Assembly (NCBI GenBank): GCA_001411745.2
Contig: LIQB01000003.2
Location: 654,353-718,352, forward strand
Direction of reading: 5' to 3'
Length of the DNA stretch: 64,000 nucleotides
Source: Psychrobacter glacincola
GTDB taxonomy: Bacteria > Pseudomonadota > Gammaproteobacteria > Pseudomonadales > Moraxellaceae
Shown one piece after another: positions 19,359 to 29,642 of the stretch. The position numbers and the translations under genes are program-made. Below the pieces are notes generated by a model. That model saw only the letters and a program-made list of their open reading frames with translations. It was not told the origin of the DNA and searched no databases. Every line of letters starts with the position of its first letter. The stretch's first letter is position 1.

Positions 19359-20600
19359 CTAAACACTTTCGCGATCCTTGATGCTTTGCTGCCAAGCGGC
19401 TGAGCGACGCGTTCTGTCAGCTACTTGTCCAACCAATTGACCACAAGCGGCGTCAATATCATCGCCGCGCGTTTGACGAATCGTACAAACAAAACCGGCT
19501 TCACTTAATATGTTGCTAAAAGCATGAATACGATTATTACTCGACTTATCGTAATTTGCATGAGGAAACGGGTTAAACGGTATCAGGTTAATCTTACTTG
19601 GTAAATCACCCAACAATGTGACCAATTGTTCAGCATGCTCATTACTATCATTGACGCCATCTAGCATCACATATTCAATAGTCACGTGTTTCTTGTGGCG
19701 CGGGTTCACGTCAAAAACGTAATTTCTCGCCGCTGCCATTAACTGCTCTAATGGATATTTTTTATTAATCGGTACCAACTCATTGCGCAGCTCGTCATTT
19801 GGTGCATGTAATGAAATCGCTAAAGCCACGTCCAGCTCCTGTGCCAACTCATACATTTTTGGCACCACACCTGAAGTCGATAAAGTAACACGGCGCTTTG
19901 ATAAACCATAAGCATGGTCACTGAGCATCAATTCCATCGAGCTGACAACGGGACGATAGTTTAATAACGGCTCACCCATACCCATCATAACGACGTTGGT
20001 GACGTTGTTTTCCCATAAACTATGGTCAACATTTTCTAAACTGTCGTTTTCATCAGTCATATAAGAAGCATTTGCCACCCATAATTGTCCAAGAATCTCA
20101 GCCGCCGTCAAATCGCGCTCAAAGCCTTGCTTACCCGTACTACAAAAACTACAGTCAAGCGCACAGCCCACTTGCGAAGAGACACACAAAGTTTTGCGAC
20201 CGTTTAATTTACTATCATCTGCGGGAATCAGTACGGTCTCGACCAACGAGCCACCCGTGACTTCAAATACCCATTTACGTGTGCCGTCATCACTGTATTG
20301 ACGATGAATCACTTTTGGCGGAATGACGCAGGCATTGGCTGATAATTTATCACGCAAAGATTTACTCAGATTGGTCATTTGCTCAAAATCAGTGACACCC
20401 TGCTGATATATCCACTTAATGACTTGCGTCGAGCGAAACGGCTTTTCGCCAATACTCTTAAAGTATTCCGCCAGCTGCGCTTGTGTCATACCTAGTAGAT
20501 TGGTTTTCGCCTGCGCCTCGTCTACTAATTTTATACTCTTAGCAGTCTTAGCAGGTACGTGTTGGACGTCAGTTTGAATAGGAGTTTGAGCAGTTGACAT
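19359..20600 (-). CDS. rlmN: 23S rRNA A2503 / tRNA A37 methyltransferase RlmN
   Basis: Radical SAM enzyme that makes 2-methyladenosine at 23S rRNA position 2503 and in some tRNAs. The [4Fe-4S] motif CX3CX2C is at Cys146, Cys150 and Cys153 ([15 protein letters not shown]). GMGEPLLNY and the C-terminal [18 protein letters not shown] supply further conserved residues, including the methyl-accepting cysteine expected in the last motif. At 413 residues it is slightly longer than E. coli RlmN because of an N-terminal extension and a short acidic insertion ([18 protein letters not shown]). It lies between ndk and pilF, the usual place. Confidence 0.96.
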   Translation of the reverse strand: MSTAQTPIQTDVQHVPAKTAKSIKLVDEAQAKTNLLGMTQAQLAEYFKSIGEKPFRSTQVIKWIYQQGVTDFEQMTNLSKSLRDKLSANACVIPPKVIHRQYSDDGTRKWVFEVTGGSLVETVLIPADDSKLNGRKTLCVSSQVGCALDCSFCSTGKQGFERDLTAAEILGQLWVANASYMTDENDSLENVDHSLWENNVTNVVMMGMGEPLLNYRPVVSSMELMLSDHAYGLSKRRVTLSTSGVVPKMYELAQELDVALAISLHAPNDELRNELVPINKKYPLEQLMAAARNYVFDVNPRHKKHVTIEYVMLDGVNDSNEHAEQLVTLLGDLPSKINLIPFNPFPHANYDKSSNNRIHAFSNILSEAGFVCTIRQTRGDDIDAACGQLVGQVADRTRRSAAWQQSIKDRESV

Positions 20601-20918
20601 AATAAATAACCTTTTTGCATCTACTGGTATAAGCGATGCAATTGTTGAGATGGGTGTTGCTAGACGTACTCAATATATGAGTGCATGAGCAATCCGTTAT
20701 GAGCGCATTTTTTACCAAAAACTGAAAGTAATATGCTGATAAAGGATTGATAACGCTATATAAAACCAATAATGAGGGAGAAAAGTTGAAATTTCAATGC
20801 ATAGTCAGACTATTATAATAGCTAAAACGGCTTATACCAAAAGATATAAGCCGTTTTACCACACTAATTATTAATCAGTACTATTATTCATAACAGTGGC
20901 TGCTAATAAAAACTGCTA
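20601..20918. other. Intergenic region between ndk and rlmN
   Basis: 318 bp with no supported gene. It holds the ndk terminator (20823-20858). The rlmN promoter should lie between about 20610 and 20820 but was not resolved. Confidence 0.55.
20823..20858 (-). terminator. Terminator of ndk
   Basis: Arms 20823-20836 (TAAAACGGCTTATA) and 20845-20858 pair perfectly over 14 bp around an 8-nt loop, about 60 bp past the ndk stop. On the minus strand the stem ends in a short T-run. Confidence 0.8.
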
Positions 20919-21350
20919 TTAACGCGTACGTGCACACACTTCTTCTTCATTGAAGAAGTAGCTGATTTCACGTGCTGCTGATTCAGCTGAATCTGAACCA
21001 TGAACCGCGTTTTCATCGATGCTGCTAGCGAAGTCAGCACGGATAGTGCCTTCAGCCGCGTCTTTTGGGTTAGTAGCGCCCATGATGTCACGATGCTTAG
21101 CGATCGCATTTTCGCCTTCTAATACAGATACCAATACTGGACCTGAAGTCATAAATGATACTAGATCGTTGTAGAATGGACGCTCAGCGTGCTCAGCGTA
21201 AAAACCGCCCGCTTTTTTATCATCAAGTTGCATCATTTTAGCGGCAACAATTTTTAGACCTGATTTTTCAAAGCGATCGTAGATAGCGCCGATGTTGTTG
21301 CCAGCGACTGCGTCAGGTTTGATGATAGATAAAGTACGTTCGTTAGCCAT
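20919..21350 (-). CDS. ndk: Nucleoside diphosphate kinase
   Basis: Transfers the γ-phosphate among nucleoside di- and triphosphates through a phosphohistidine. It begins [35 protein letters not shown] follows, and the active-site histidine is in [20 protein letters not shown]. At 143 residues it is the standard length. It is monocistronic, with its own terminator, and lies upstream of rlmN as in related bacteria. Confidence 0.97.
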   Translation of the reverse strand: MANERTLSIIKPDAVAGNNIGAIYDRFEKSGLKIVAAKMMQLDDKKAGGFYAEHAERPFYNDLVSFMTSGPVLVSVLEGENAIAKHRDIMGATNPKDAAEGTIRADFASSIDENAVHGSDSAESAAREISYFFNEEEVCARTR

Positions 21351-21788
21351 GAAAAGCTCCTAATAAATAATAAATTCGATAAAAATGAGATGGTAAATAC
21401 TTTGTTTTATCTTTGGCCGCAATGTTGACTTAGGCAGATTTAAATAACTCATGGTCTATCAATGCGATAATATGAGCGCCAACACAGGATTGCTGCCTAT
21501 TATAATGATTAGCGCTATAAATGATAGGGTTAATTTATGACCGCACCTTGCATAAAAGTAAATTTATTACCGCAGCTTATCTTAAGACAAAGTGAGCATT
21601 CATCAATAGCAGATTCTTACCCTACGTATCTCATCACTAACTATCTTTGTCATTAATAAGCATAAAACCAACTTGGCGAAAACTCTATGTAAGTGTTACC
21701 AACAAAAATCCCTCAGCATATAATGCTAAGGGATTTTGTTAATACGCAGCTATGAAGGTCACTGCTTTCAAGCAATACTAAAAAACAA
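21351..21788. other. Intergenic region upstream of ndk
   Basis: 438 bp without a supported gene. It contains the terminator of the LprI-like gene (21701-21740) and must carry the ndk promoter near 21360-21450, which I could not place firmly. Confidence 0.5.
21701..21740 (-). terminator. Terminator of the LprI-like gene
   Basis: Near-perfect hairpin (AACAAAAATCCCTCAGCA with TGCTAAGGGATTTTGTT) about 50 bp beyond the minus-strand stop, with T-richness on both sides. Confidence 0.7.
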
Positions 21789-22205
21789 CTACTCGCCTAA
21801 GCGGCTGTCGCGGCAACTGCCAGCGCTACATTCACGCACACGATCATTTAAGAAGTTCACTCGCTCAGTTGTCACCCGAGTCGCACAGCCCATGTTGACA
21901 AAAAACCCTTCGTCATTATTATAACTACATTGGTCATTACGCTCGCGTATCCACGCCAGTTGTCCACGCTTTAATTTGGATTTTTGCTGGCTATTTAACT
22001 GCTTAGCCAATTTTGCATAAGAACTATTCAGCTCTTTATCTGCCTCCAAATATACTTTCGTTAAGCAATATAAATCATCAAAATCATTGTTGGGTTTATC
22101 ACAGTTTTGCGCGCCCCATGACAGCATAGGAAACATAAAAGCCGCAGACGTTAGCAGCGCTAAAGCTGTTTTTCCTATAGAGTGCTTGATAATAGTCGCT
22201 TTCAT
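21789..22205 (-). CDS. Secreted LprI-like protein (DUF1311), possible lysozyme inhibitor
   Basis: About 138 residues from ATG 22205, which is preceded by AAGGAA; an upstream ATG at 22244 has no ribosome binding site. The signal peptide ends at about SWGAQ. The mature domain has the DUF1311/LprI pattern. Cysteines lie in QNCDKPNNDFDDLYCL and further on in NDQCSYN and GCATRVT, with conserved LNSSYAKLAKQLN and LKRGQLAWIRERNDQC. LprI of Mycobacterium tuberculosis inhibits lysozyme; whether this homologue does so is an inference. A Cys pair at the C-terminus (RECSAGSCRD) completes six probable disulfide cysteines. Confidence 0.82.
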   Translation of the reverse strand: MKATIIKHSIGKTALALLTSAAFMFPMLSWGAQNCDKPNNDFDDLYCLTKVYLEADKELNSSYAKLAKQLNSQQKSKLKRGQLAWIRERNDQCSYNNDEGFFVNMGCATRVTTERVNFLNDRVRECSAGSCRDSRLGE

Positions 22206-22526
22206 CACGTTTTCCTTTTTATATATTGATAAAATTACATTCATTTATGACATAATATACCAATTAAACCAGAATAATGTTAGCAATTCTCTCCTTTATG
22301 CTATTTTTTCTTATCTCAATTTATTAAATTACCAGATATCTTGATTTTTTATCGTTAGAAATTAATAGTGATTAACATTTTTTATCACTTGGCATTAATA
22401 GTAGTTAGCATAATAAAAAATGATAAGACATTACTCACAAGATAATACTCATAAAAAAATCCCAATGCTCAGCACTGGGATTTTTTATTAATACTAAAAG
22501 CGATTTAAGCAACTTTATAGTAAAAA
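22206..22526. other. Intergenic region upstream of the LprI-like gene
   Basis: 321 bp, very AT-rich, holding the purA terminator (22454-22486) and presumably the LprI-like gene promoter. A related stretch recurs (ATTAATAGTGATTAACATTTT and CATTAATAGTAGTTAGCAT near 22360-22410) as an imperfect repeat. Nothing else is supported. Confidence 0.45.
22454..22486 (-). terminator. Terminator of purA
   Basis: Arms AAAAAATCCCA and TGGGATTTTTT pair perfectly around a loop containing GCTCAGC, about 40 bp past the purA stop. T-runs are present on both strands. Confidence 0.82.
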
Positions 22527-23825
<1,299 letters not shown>

Positions 23826-23941
23826 TTACCTTTATGTATTGAGGTGTGTGCAATAACGGTTTAAAACCTGTGATAACTTTCGTTATCTTGATTTTAAAGA
23901 CGTTAAAAAATGGTAATAATACTAATATTAAAAATTAATGC

Positions 23942-25249
23942 TTAAATACTCTGTAACTGCCAATGATTATCTATAAAGCTCAAAAGATGCGTCATATCAG
24001 AGGGACGATCTTCTGCATTCAATGGCATGGTGACGCGATAGCCTTGCTCACGTAGACTCTCAACCTGCTGTAGCAGTATCTGTCTCTGTTCTTGGTTCGC
24101 ACTGCTCAAGGCTTCATAGTCGACCAATACGATGATTGGCGTCTCAAGCTGCGTGTGTGCAAGCAAACGACTGACATCCATACTAAAACCAGTAGCTTCA
24201 CGTGGCTGATTAATTGCCAACTGGTTGCCACTTTGCATACCATCGAAACGACCGCCACGTACCAGAGGTTGCGTCTCACTATTGATATAGCCGTTGAACA
24301 CAATACCCGTGTGATAATGATAGCCTGATAATTCCGTCACATCGATACTCACAGGGCATTGCCACTGGTCTTGTAGATGCGTTTTTAAGCGTTGTAATTC
24401 ATTGATAGCAGTCGCGACTTGCGTGTCCTGCTGTGCAGTCTCTGACAATCTCGCCAATAGATTGGTAATATCATGGCCAAAACGTGCCAATGCATAAAAA
24501 TCATCACCCATTGACAATAACTGGCAGACACGCTTTAGCTCTGGTAGATTTTTATTGGCATATAAATGCATGAGTTGCTCAGTGTCATTATCAGACAACG
24601 CTGCCAACTCAGCCAAGCGTTTGAATATCGCCACATGACCCAAGTCTATATGCAGCGTCGCACTCATATTTAGCTTATTTATCATGCCAAACAAAACATC
24701 TATCAGCTCAATATCTGCGGCAAGTGAAGCACAGCCAAATATTTCAGCGCCGAGCTGCAAAGGCGTACGTGAGCCAAATAGCCCTGATGGCAAGGTATGA
24801 ATCACATCACCCGCATAGCAATAACGCGCAATACCTGTGCCGCCCCAATGCGCATCAATACGCAAAATCTGCGGGGTAATATCCGCACGCAGACCCATCA
24901 AGCGACCCGTTAGCTGATCGATAATCTTGAAAGTTTGACGCTTTAAATCTTCTGAGGCGCCACTCAACAATGACTCAGTAAATTCAATCATTGGTGGATT
25001 GACCAACTGATAACCATGAGCAATAAGCTGCTGAGTCAGCTGATACCTAAGCACTTCTTGCTTACGCGCATCTTCGAACAGCACATCCACCACCCCATCA
25101 GGCAACAGCCAGCTATTGGCAACGTCGCTGGCAAAATTGTTCAAATATGGCATGCTAGTAGAGGTAGCAGTGTTTTCAGCAGGCTGAGCCGCCGCTTCAT
25201 TAGTCGTATTTAACTGGGCAAGTTTTGCAGAATCAGAACTGACAGACAC
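23942..25249 (-). CDS. hisZ: ATP phosphoribosyltransferase regulatory subunit HisZ
   Basis: HisRS-like protein that forms a complex with short HisG and makes the first step of histidine synthesis feedback-sensitive. It resembles class II synthetases (WLLPDGVVDVLFEDARKQEVLR, LRADITPQILRIDAH, PLQLGAEIFG, ELSGYHYHTGIVF, VRGGRFDGM). It lacks the tRNA-synthetase anticodon domain. Its 435 residues include an N-terminal low-complexity extension of about 40 residues (AAAQPAENTATSTSM). Position just upstream of purA is the usual context, and the presence of true hisS at 14783 argues against a duplicate synthetase. Confidence 0.9.
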   Translation of the reverse strand: MSVSSDSAKLAQLNTTNEAAAQPAENTATSTSMPYLNNFASDVANSWLLPDGVVDVLFEDARKQEVLRYQLTQQLIAHGYQLVNPPMIEFTESLLSGASEDLKRQTFKIIDQLTGRLMGLRADITPQILRIDAHWGGTGIARYCYAGDVIHTLPSGLFGSRTPLQLGAEIFGCASLAADIELIDVLFGMINKLNMSATLHIDLGHVAIFKRLAELAALSDNDTEQLMHLYANKNLPELKRVCQLLSMGDDFYALARFGHDITNLLARLSETAQQDTQVATAINELQRLKTHLQDQWQCPVSIDVTELSGYHYHTGIVFNGYINSETQPLVRGGRFDGMQSGNQLAINQPREATGFSMDVSRLLAHTQLETPIIVLVDYEALSSANQEQRQILLQQVESLREQGYRVTMPLNAEDRPSDMTHLLSFIDNHWQLQSI

Positions 25250-25728
25250 AATAAATCCTTGTTTGGCGTATCGCTTACCAAAAACGCGGTACTGATGCGG
25301 TACTTAAAGGTTATATTTACAATTGCATTGACGCCATGCATTTTTATTTTTAACGCGCAACATCATTGACCCAATTATTTATAAACAAACTAGGTAGCCG
25401 CAAAAGGGTGAGTAATAAGTATAATTTAGAATGATAAGACGAGTATCTTTATGCGCTAATAAACGGCGTTAAATAATCAAGGCACTTTATGCTTTAGTTT
25501 AGCATAGCAGCCAAGGTTCGCCTAGTGACAATTAGCCACAATTACTATCTAATTACGTCTTATCAGCACTTAATCTATGAAGGTTATCTGTAGACTATAT
25601 AAGTAATCATTGACTCAAAAATGGTTACCATCATTTTATATCATAAAGAAAATAATGAGCAAAGTGAGAACAACGCCTTCGATACCGACTCATGGTACAC
25701 TAAGCCATATTTTTATCTCGGAAGCCTT
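25250..25728. other. Divergent intergenic region between hisZ and the DUF2237 gene
   Basis: About 480 bp from the hisZ start to the preferred start of the DUF2237 gene. It must carry two divergent promoters. No clear operator or RNA structure was seen. Confidence 0.45.
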
Positions 25729-26118
25729 ATGTCATCTGATTACCACCCAAACCCTGCCAACAATCAAGCCAATGTCTTAGGTACGGCACTTGCCAGCTGC
25801 TGCTTTGACCCTATTACCGGTTATTACCGCAACGGCTTTTGTCATACTGGCAACCATGACGTTGGTCAGCACACCGTATGCGCCAAGATGACCAGCGAGT
25901 TTTTGAACTTTTCTGCCAGTCGCGGCAATGATTTGATTACGCCGCTACCTGAGTATGGATTTTCTGGCCTCAAGCCTGGTGATTATTGGTGCATTTGTGC
26001 GTTACGCTGGGTTGAAGCTTTGGACTTTGATATTGCCCCGCAAATCAAACTAGAAGCTTGCCACGAAAGCTTATTGAGCTTGGTCGATATTGATACTTTG
26101 AAAAGTTACGCCCTTTAA
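25729..26118 (+). CDS. DUF2237 family protein
   Basis: About 129 residues from ATG 25729, preceded by GGAAG; the frame stays open to 25621, but the conserved region begins only after 25760. It matches the DUF2237 pattern: NVLGTALASCCFDPITGYYR, CHTGNHDVGQHTVCAKMT, FLNFSASRGNDLITPLPE, LKPGDYWCICALRW. Five or more conserved cysteines and histidines are present, including a CC pair and WCIC, suggesting metal or redox chemistry, but the function of the family is unknown to me. No signal peptide, so probably cytoplasmic. It precedes corA by 74 bp and may be co-transcribed with it. Confidence 0.85.
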   Translation: MSSDYHPNPANNQANVLGTALASCCFDPITGYYRNGFCHTGNHDVGQHTVCAKMTSEFLNFSASRGNDLITPLPEYGFSGLKPGDYWCICALRWVEALDFDIAPQIKLEACHESLLSLVDIDTLKSYAL

Positions 26119-26192
26119 TAACGATCATTATTAACAACAATCATTATAAGTTCTGATTGTGACACGTTTTTTACTTTATAAAGGGAGGGTGT

Positions 26193-27407
26193 ATGGAAAA
26201 CAATAACGACCAGTTGATCAAAAAAACCGCGCGTATTGCACCTAACTCTAATATCAATCGTATTTACGCCGATATGAATGATGAACATCTCTATCTAGAC
26301 AATGATGACAGCTATATCTATGGCGATGCTGATACCACCACTGAGGACACCATCGAGACCATGACGGTCTACGATCCTGACTCTGAACGCTATGAAGATA
26401 TTGACTTGTCGAGTGCCGATGAAGTCGTCAATTGCTATGCTTACTCACGTAAAACGGGTGAAAATCTCGATAAATTGGCGCTAAACGATGTTAGTCGTGC
26501 ATTAAATAATAATGGTCAGTTTATTTGGCTTGGTCTCTATGATCCAAGCCTAGAAACCATGGTCAAAGTCAAAGAAGCCTTTGGGCTACATGAGTTGGCG
26601 ATTGAGGATGCATTTGCCGATCACCAGCGTGCCAAAGTCGAGAACTACGACAATGACATGGTGTTTGTGGTATTGCGTACCGCTAAGCTTGAGGACAATG
26701 TCATTCGCTATGGCACCACCGCGATATTTATGGGCAAAAACTACCTGATTACCATCCGTAATGGTCCATCAAACTCCTACGCACCTGTCCGTGAGCATTG
26801 TCATCGTCGCCCTGAAAAGCTGCGCATGGGGCCGATATTTGTACTGCATGCTATTCTCGATTTTATCGTGGATAATTATATGCCGATTACCGATCGTTTA
26901 GGTCGCTATTTGCGTGAGCAAGAACGTTACGTGTTTACCTATGAGTTTGATAAAGGTACATTAAAAAACCTTTATGAGCTCAAATCGCAACTAGTACACA
27001 TGCGGGCGATTATTTTGCCAGTACAGGATATCTGTAGTTTTTTTATCAATCATAAAAAAAGCGAGATGGTTTCTGGGTTTTCTCAGGCCGCTAAGCCCTA
27101 CTTTCGTGACGTCAATGACCATTTGCTACACTCATTAGACGCCATTAATGGTCTAAATGAGATGCTGAGTGTGGTCATGAATACCTATATGGCCATGGTT
27201 AATATGGGACAGAACGAGGTGGTGCGTAAGCTTGCTGCTTGGGCAGGTATTTTAGCTGTACCGACGGCCATTGCAGGTATCTATGGGATGAACTTTGATT
27301 TCATGCCCGAGCTGCATTGGCAATATTCCTACTTTGTCATCATGCTCATCATTGGATCATTATGTGGCTATTTATATTACAATTTTAAAAGGCTTAAATG
27401 GTTATAA
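26193..27407 (+). CDS. corA: CorA family magnesium/cobalt channel with acidic N-terminal extension
   Basis: Inner-membrane divalent-cation channel. The C-terminal pair of transmembrane helices carries the signature YGMNFDFMPEL (about residues 367-377), with VRKLAAWAGILAVPTAIAGI before it. The cytoplasmic funnel domain precedes it (GLHELAIEDAFADHQRAKVE, VVLRTAKL). At 404 residues it is about 85 longer than classical CorA of about 316. The extra part is an acidic N-terminus (residues about 20-75) rich in Asp, Glu and Thr, for example DMNDEHLYLDNDD and DADTTTEDTIE. GGAGGG precedes ATG 26193. Mg, Co or Ni preference cannot be read from sequence. Confidence 0.92.
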   Translation: MENNNDQLIKKTARIAPNSNINRIYADMNDEHLYLDNDDSYIYGDADTTTEDTIETMTVYDPDSERYEDIDLSSADEVVNCYAYSRKTGENLDKLALNDVSRALNNNGQFIWLGLYDPSLETMVKVKEAFGLHELAIEDAFADHQRAKVENYDNDMVFVVLRTAKLEDNVIRYGTTAIFMGKNYLITIRNGPSNSYAPVREHCHRRPEKLRMGPIFVLHAILDFIVDNYMPITDRLGRYLREQERYVFTYEFDKGTLKNLYELKSQLVHMRAIILPVQDICSFFINHKKSEMVSGFSQAAKPYFRDVNDHLLHSLDAINGLNEMLSVVMNTYMAMVNMGQNEVVRKLAAWAGILAVPTAIAGIYGMNFDFMPELHWQYSYFVIMLIIGSLCGYLYYNFKRLKWL

Positions 27408-27454
27408 CCAAAATTTATAGTTGATGTTTCATTGATAGTCAGCGTTCAGCTTTT

Positions 27455-27484
27455 AAAAACAGCATCCTTCATGGTGCTGTTTTT
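27455..27484 (+). terminator. Terminator of corA
   Basis: Arms AAAAACAGCA (27455-27464) and TGCTGTTTTT (27475-27484), with a 10-nt loop, lie 47 bp past the corA stop and have a T-run. Confidence 0.8.
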
Positions 27485-27497
27485 CCACTTTATTATT

Positions 27498-27516
27498 GAT
27501 AATAATTCTTATTTGT
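27498..27516. promoter_or_regulatory. Possible Fur box upstream of the RCC1-repeat gene
   Basis: The 19 bp starting GATAATAATTCTTATT match the classical Fur consensus at about 12 of 19 positions by hand alignment. It is about 180 bp upstream of the lipoprotein start at 27699. The surrounding DNA is very AT-rich, so a chance match is possible. Confidence 0.25.
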
Positions 27517-27698
27517 AATACTATTCACATTTATTATTGCTAAACTCCTGCCGCCATTTCTATTATTCCAATGCCATCATATACGATTGACTCAGTCAAT
27601 AGCACAAACCCTACAACCGTCGGATTTGTATGGGACGGTTTTGTTATTTTACGGCTGGCGTACTGACATATTGTCAATTTGCATCTATCGAGGTTTTT

Positions 27699-29408
27699 AT
27701 GCGTTTATCCCGTCTTACTCAAGCTGTCGCAGTCGTTACCGCAGCCTTGATTCTTACTGCTTGTGGCAATGATTCCGATACAGCCACTGCTATCATAGAT
27801 GGGACACCGCCACTACTAACCACTGATAGCAACTTTACTGATGGCTATAGCGCGGTTGCAGCGGTATTTGTCTCAGGACAAGTACAAGATAGCAGCGGCG
27901 TTAAATCATTGACCTATATGCATAATAACGAATCAGCCCAAGCGCTAACGCTAGATGCTGACGGTTATTTTGATGATCGTATTTTATTAACATTAGGTAG
28001 CAATACCATTGTCTTAGAAGCCACAGACAATGCCGGTAATATCATGCGCTCAACCAAGACCATCTACGTAGGCGATACCATAGCGGCAGGTGGTTCGCAT
28101 ACCGCTGCCCTGCGTGATGGTCAGCTATATGGTTGGGGTCGCAACAACTATGGTCAGACAGGACTCGGTCTGACCACAAAAATCAGCGATATTATGGGAC
28201 ATCCAGACACGCCGATGCTAATAAACAGCGCACCAAAAGATTTGCTATCTATTGGCTTTAATCAAAATCATTCACTCGCTATTGCTCAAAATGGTCAAGT
28301 TTATAGTTGGGGCGAAGACAAATACGGGCAGCTGGGTCGCGGTGATGGGGGTCGTAATGACTGTAGCAAGACTGCAGACTGTCGTTTGGATATCAGCGCG
28401 ATCGAAGGTATCGAAAATGCCGTCATGGTCGCACCCGGCTATAGCCATAACTTGGTATTGACCGAAGAGGGTACGGTTTGGGCCTTTGGTGCCAATGGGT
28501 ATGGTCAACTTGGTAATAATACCAGCACCGATAGCAGCACCCCTGTCAAAGTTGACTTTACAGCAGCCACAGAGGCAGGACATATCGTGCAGGTGGTTGT
28601 CAGTGGCAATAGCTCTTATGCCTTAGATGACAAAGGTCAGGTTTGGGGTTGGGGTAGCGATACTTACGCTAACCTTGGCAAAGGCAAAGTCTGTAACACT
28701 ACAACCAACTGTATCAACGTCAATACAACCCCTGTACGTATTCATGTCATTAATGAAACGATTAATAACGCCATTACTGCTAAGACAGATAACGCCACTC
28801 AAAAAGCTGACGACCAACCCGCTATAGATGTAGAAAAAGTGACCCAATTGACGGCTGGCAAAGACCATATCTTAGCATTGACCAATAAAGACGCAGTGTA
28901 TGGTTGGGGGTTAAATGCCACTAGTCAATTGGGCTACAATGGTGAGACATTTAATGGCAGCGAAAAGGCATGGGCAGATGTCATTACCTCACCGACCAAA
29001 CTGCCTTGGTTTACAGATAAAGAAGTTCGCCGCGTCTATGCCAATGGCAATGCCAGCTATGCGTTACTGGACAATGTCGCCACTAATAATGGCTCATCAG
29101 CAACGAATGGTATTCTCCATGCATGGGGCATGTTTGGGGAGACAAATGGCGCAGGCAAGACCATTTACAACGACCTAGATGAACCAACCAATAAGCTGCC
29201 GAATCTCAAGAATATCGATAATATGGCCATGGGTGCCATGCATCTGATTGCTCATGAAAAATCGTTTGATCAAGACAATAATACGCTGAAAGCTGGTCAT
29301 TTATTTACGTGGGGCTGGAGCTTTGAAGGCTCACTCGGCAACAAAGACACCACTCATATTTGGATGTATAACAACCCTATCCCAGTTGCTTTACCTAGTC
29401 AGCTATAA
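27699..29408 (+). CDS. RCC1-repeat β-propeller lipoprotein
   Basis: Probable outer-membrane lipoprotein of 569 residues. ATG 27699 follows GAGG and begins a signal peptide with lipobox ILTAC; an upstream frame start at 27630 would bury the signal. Residues about 25-120 resemble a bacterial Ig/cadherin-like domain (SGQVQDSSGVKSLTY, GSNTIVLEATDNAGNI). From about 125 on there are RCC1-type repeats with the W-G-x-N-x-x-GQ-G signature: LYGWGRNNYGQTG, VYSWGEDKYGQLG, VWAFGANGYGQLG, VWGWGSDTYANLG, VYGWGLNATSQLG, and at the end LFTWGWSFEGSLG. In eukaryotes RCC1 is a Ran exchange factor; bacterial secreted versions are of unknown role, probably binding. It precedes a di-heme lipoprotein gene in the same direction. 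Confidence 0.85.
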   Translation: MRLSRLTQAVAVVTAALILTACGNDSDTATAIIDGTPPLLTTDSNFTDGYSAVAAVFVSGQVQDSSGVKSLTYMHNNESAQALTLDADGYFDDRILLTLGSNTIVLEATDNAGNIMRSTKTIYVGDTIAAGGSHTAALRDGQLYGWGRNNYGQTGLGLTTKISDIMGHPDTPMLINSAPKDLLSIGFNQNHSLAIAQNGQVYSWGEDKYGQLGRGDGGRNDCSKTADCRLDISAIEGIENAVMVAPGYSHNLVLTEEGTVWAFGANGYGQLGNNTSTDSSTPVKVDFTAATEAGHIVQVVVSGNSSYALDDKGQVWGWGSDTYANLGKGKVCNTTTNCINVNTTPVRIHVINETINNAITAKTDNATQKADDQPAIDVEKVTQLTAGKDHILALTNKDAVYGWGLNATSQLGYNGETFNGSEKAWADVITSPTKLPWFTDKEVRRVYANGNASYALLDNVATNNGSSATNGILHAWGMFGETNGAGKTIYNDLDEPTNKLPNLKNIDNMAMGAMHLIAHEKSFDQDNNTLKAGHLFTWGWSFEGSLGNKDTTHIWMYNNPIPVALPSQL

Positions 29409-29469
29409 GTGTTTTAAGTATGACGAAGCGAACAGTGCATAGTTGGTTGAATTTCCTATCATAAAATTC

Positions 29470-29504
29470 TCAAACAAGCAGCCTCGTTTATGCTGCTTGT
29501 TTGA
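29470..29504 (+). terminator. Terminator after the RCC1-repeat gene
   Basis: Arms TCAAACAAGCAGC (29470-29482) and GCTGCTTGTTTGA (29492-29504) pair perfectly over 13 bp. The T-run is short, so termination may be partial. Confidence 0.65.
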
Positions 29505-29642
29505 GTCAATACGCCTAACTAATGCTCGGTAGCTTATCGCACAATCCTCAGGATATCCTCAATTAAATCGACAGCTCTCTAAATAGGCTGACGATGAAGA
29601 TACACTCTAACCCCTTATATTTTAGCCATTTCAGGTCAGCCC

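Noticed and set aside
24092-24328. Frame on the plus strand inside hisZ
   Set aside because: Shadow of hisZ; no domain or ribosome binding site.
28252-29178. Several long antisense or shifted frames inside the RCC1-repeat and di-heme genes
   Set aside because: They overlap well-supported genes, lack recognisable motifs, and reflect repeat-rich composition.
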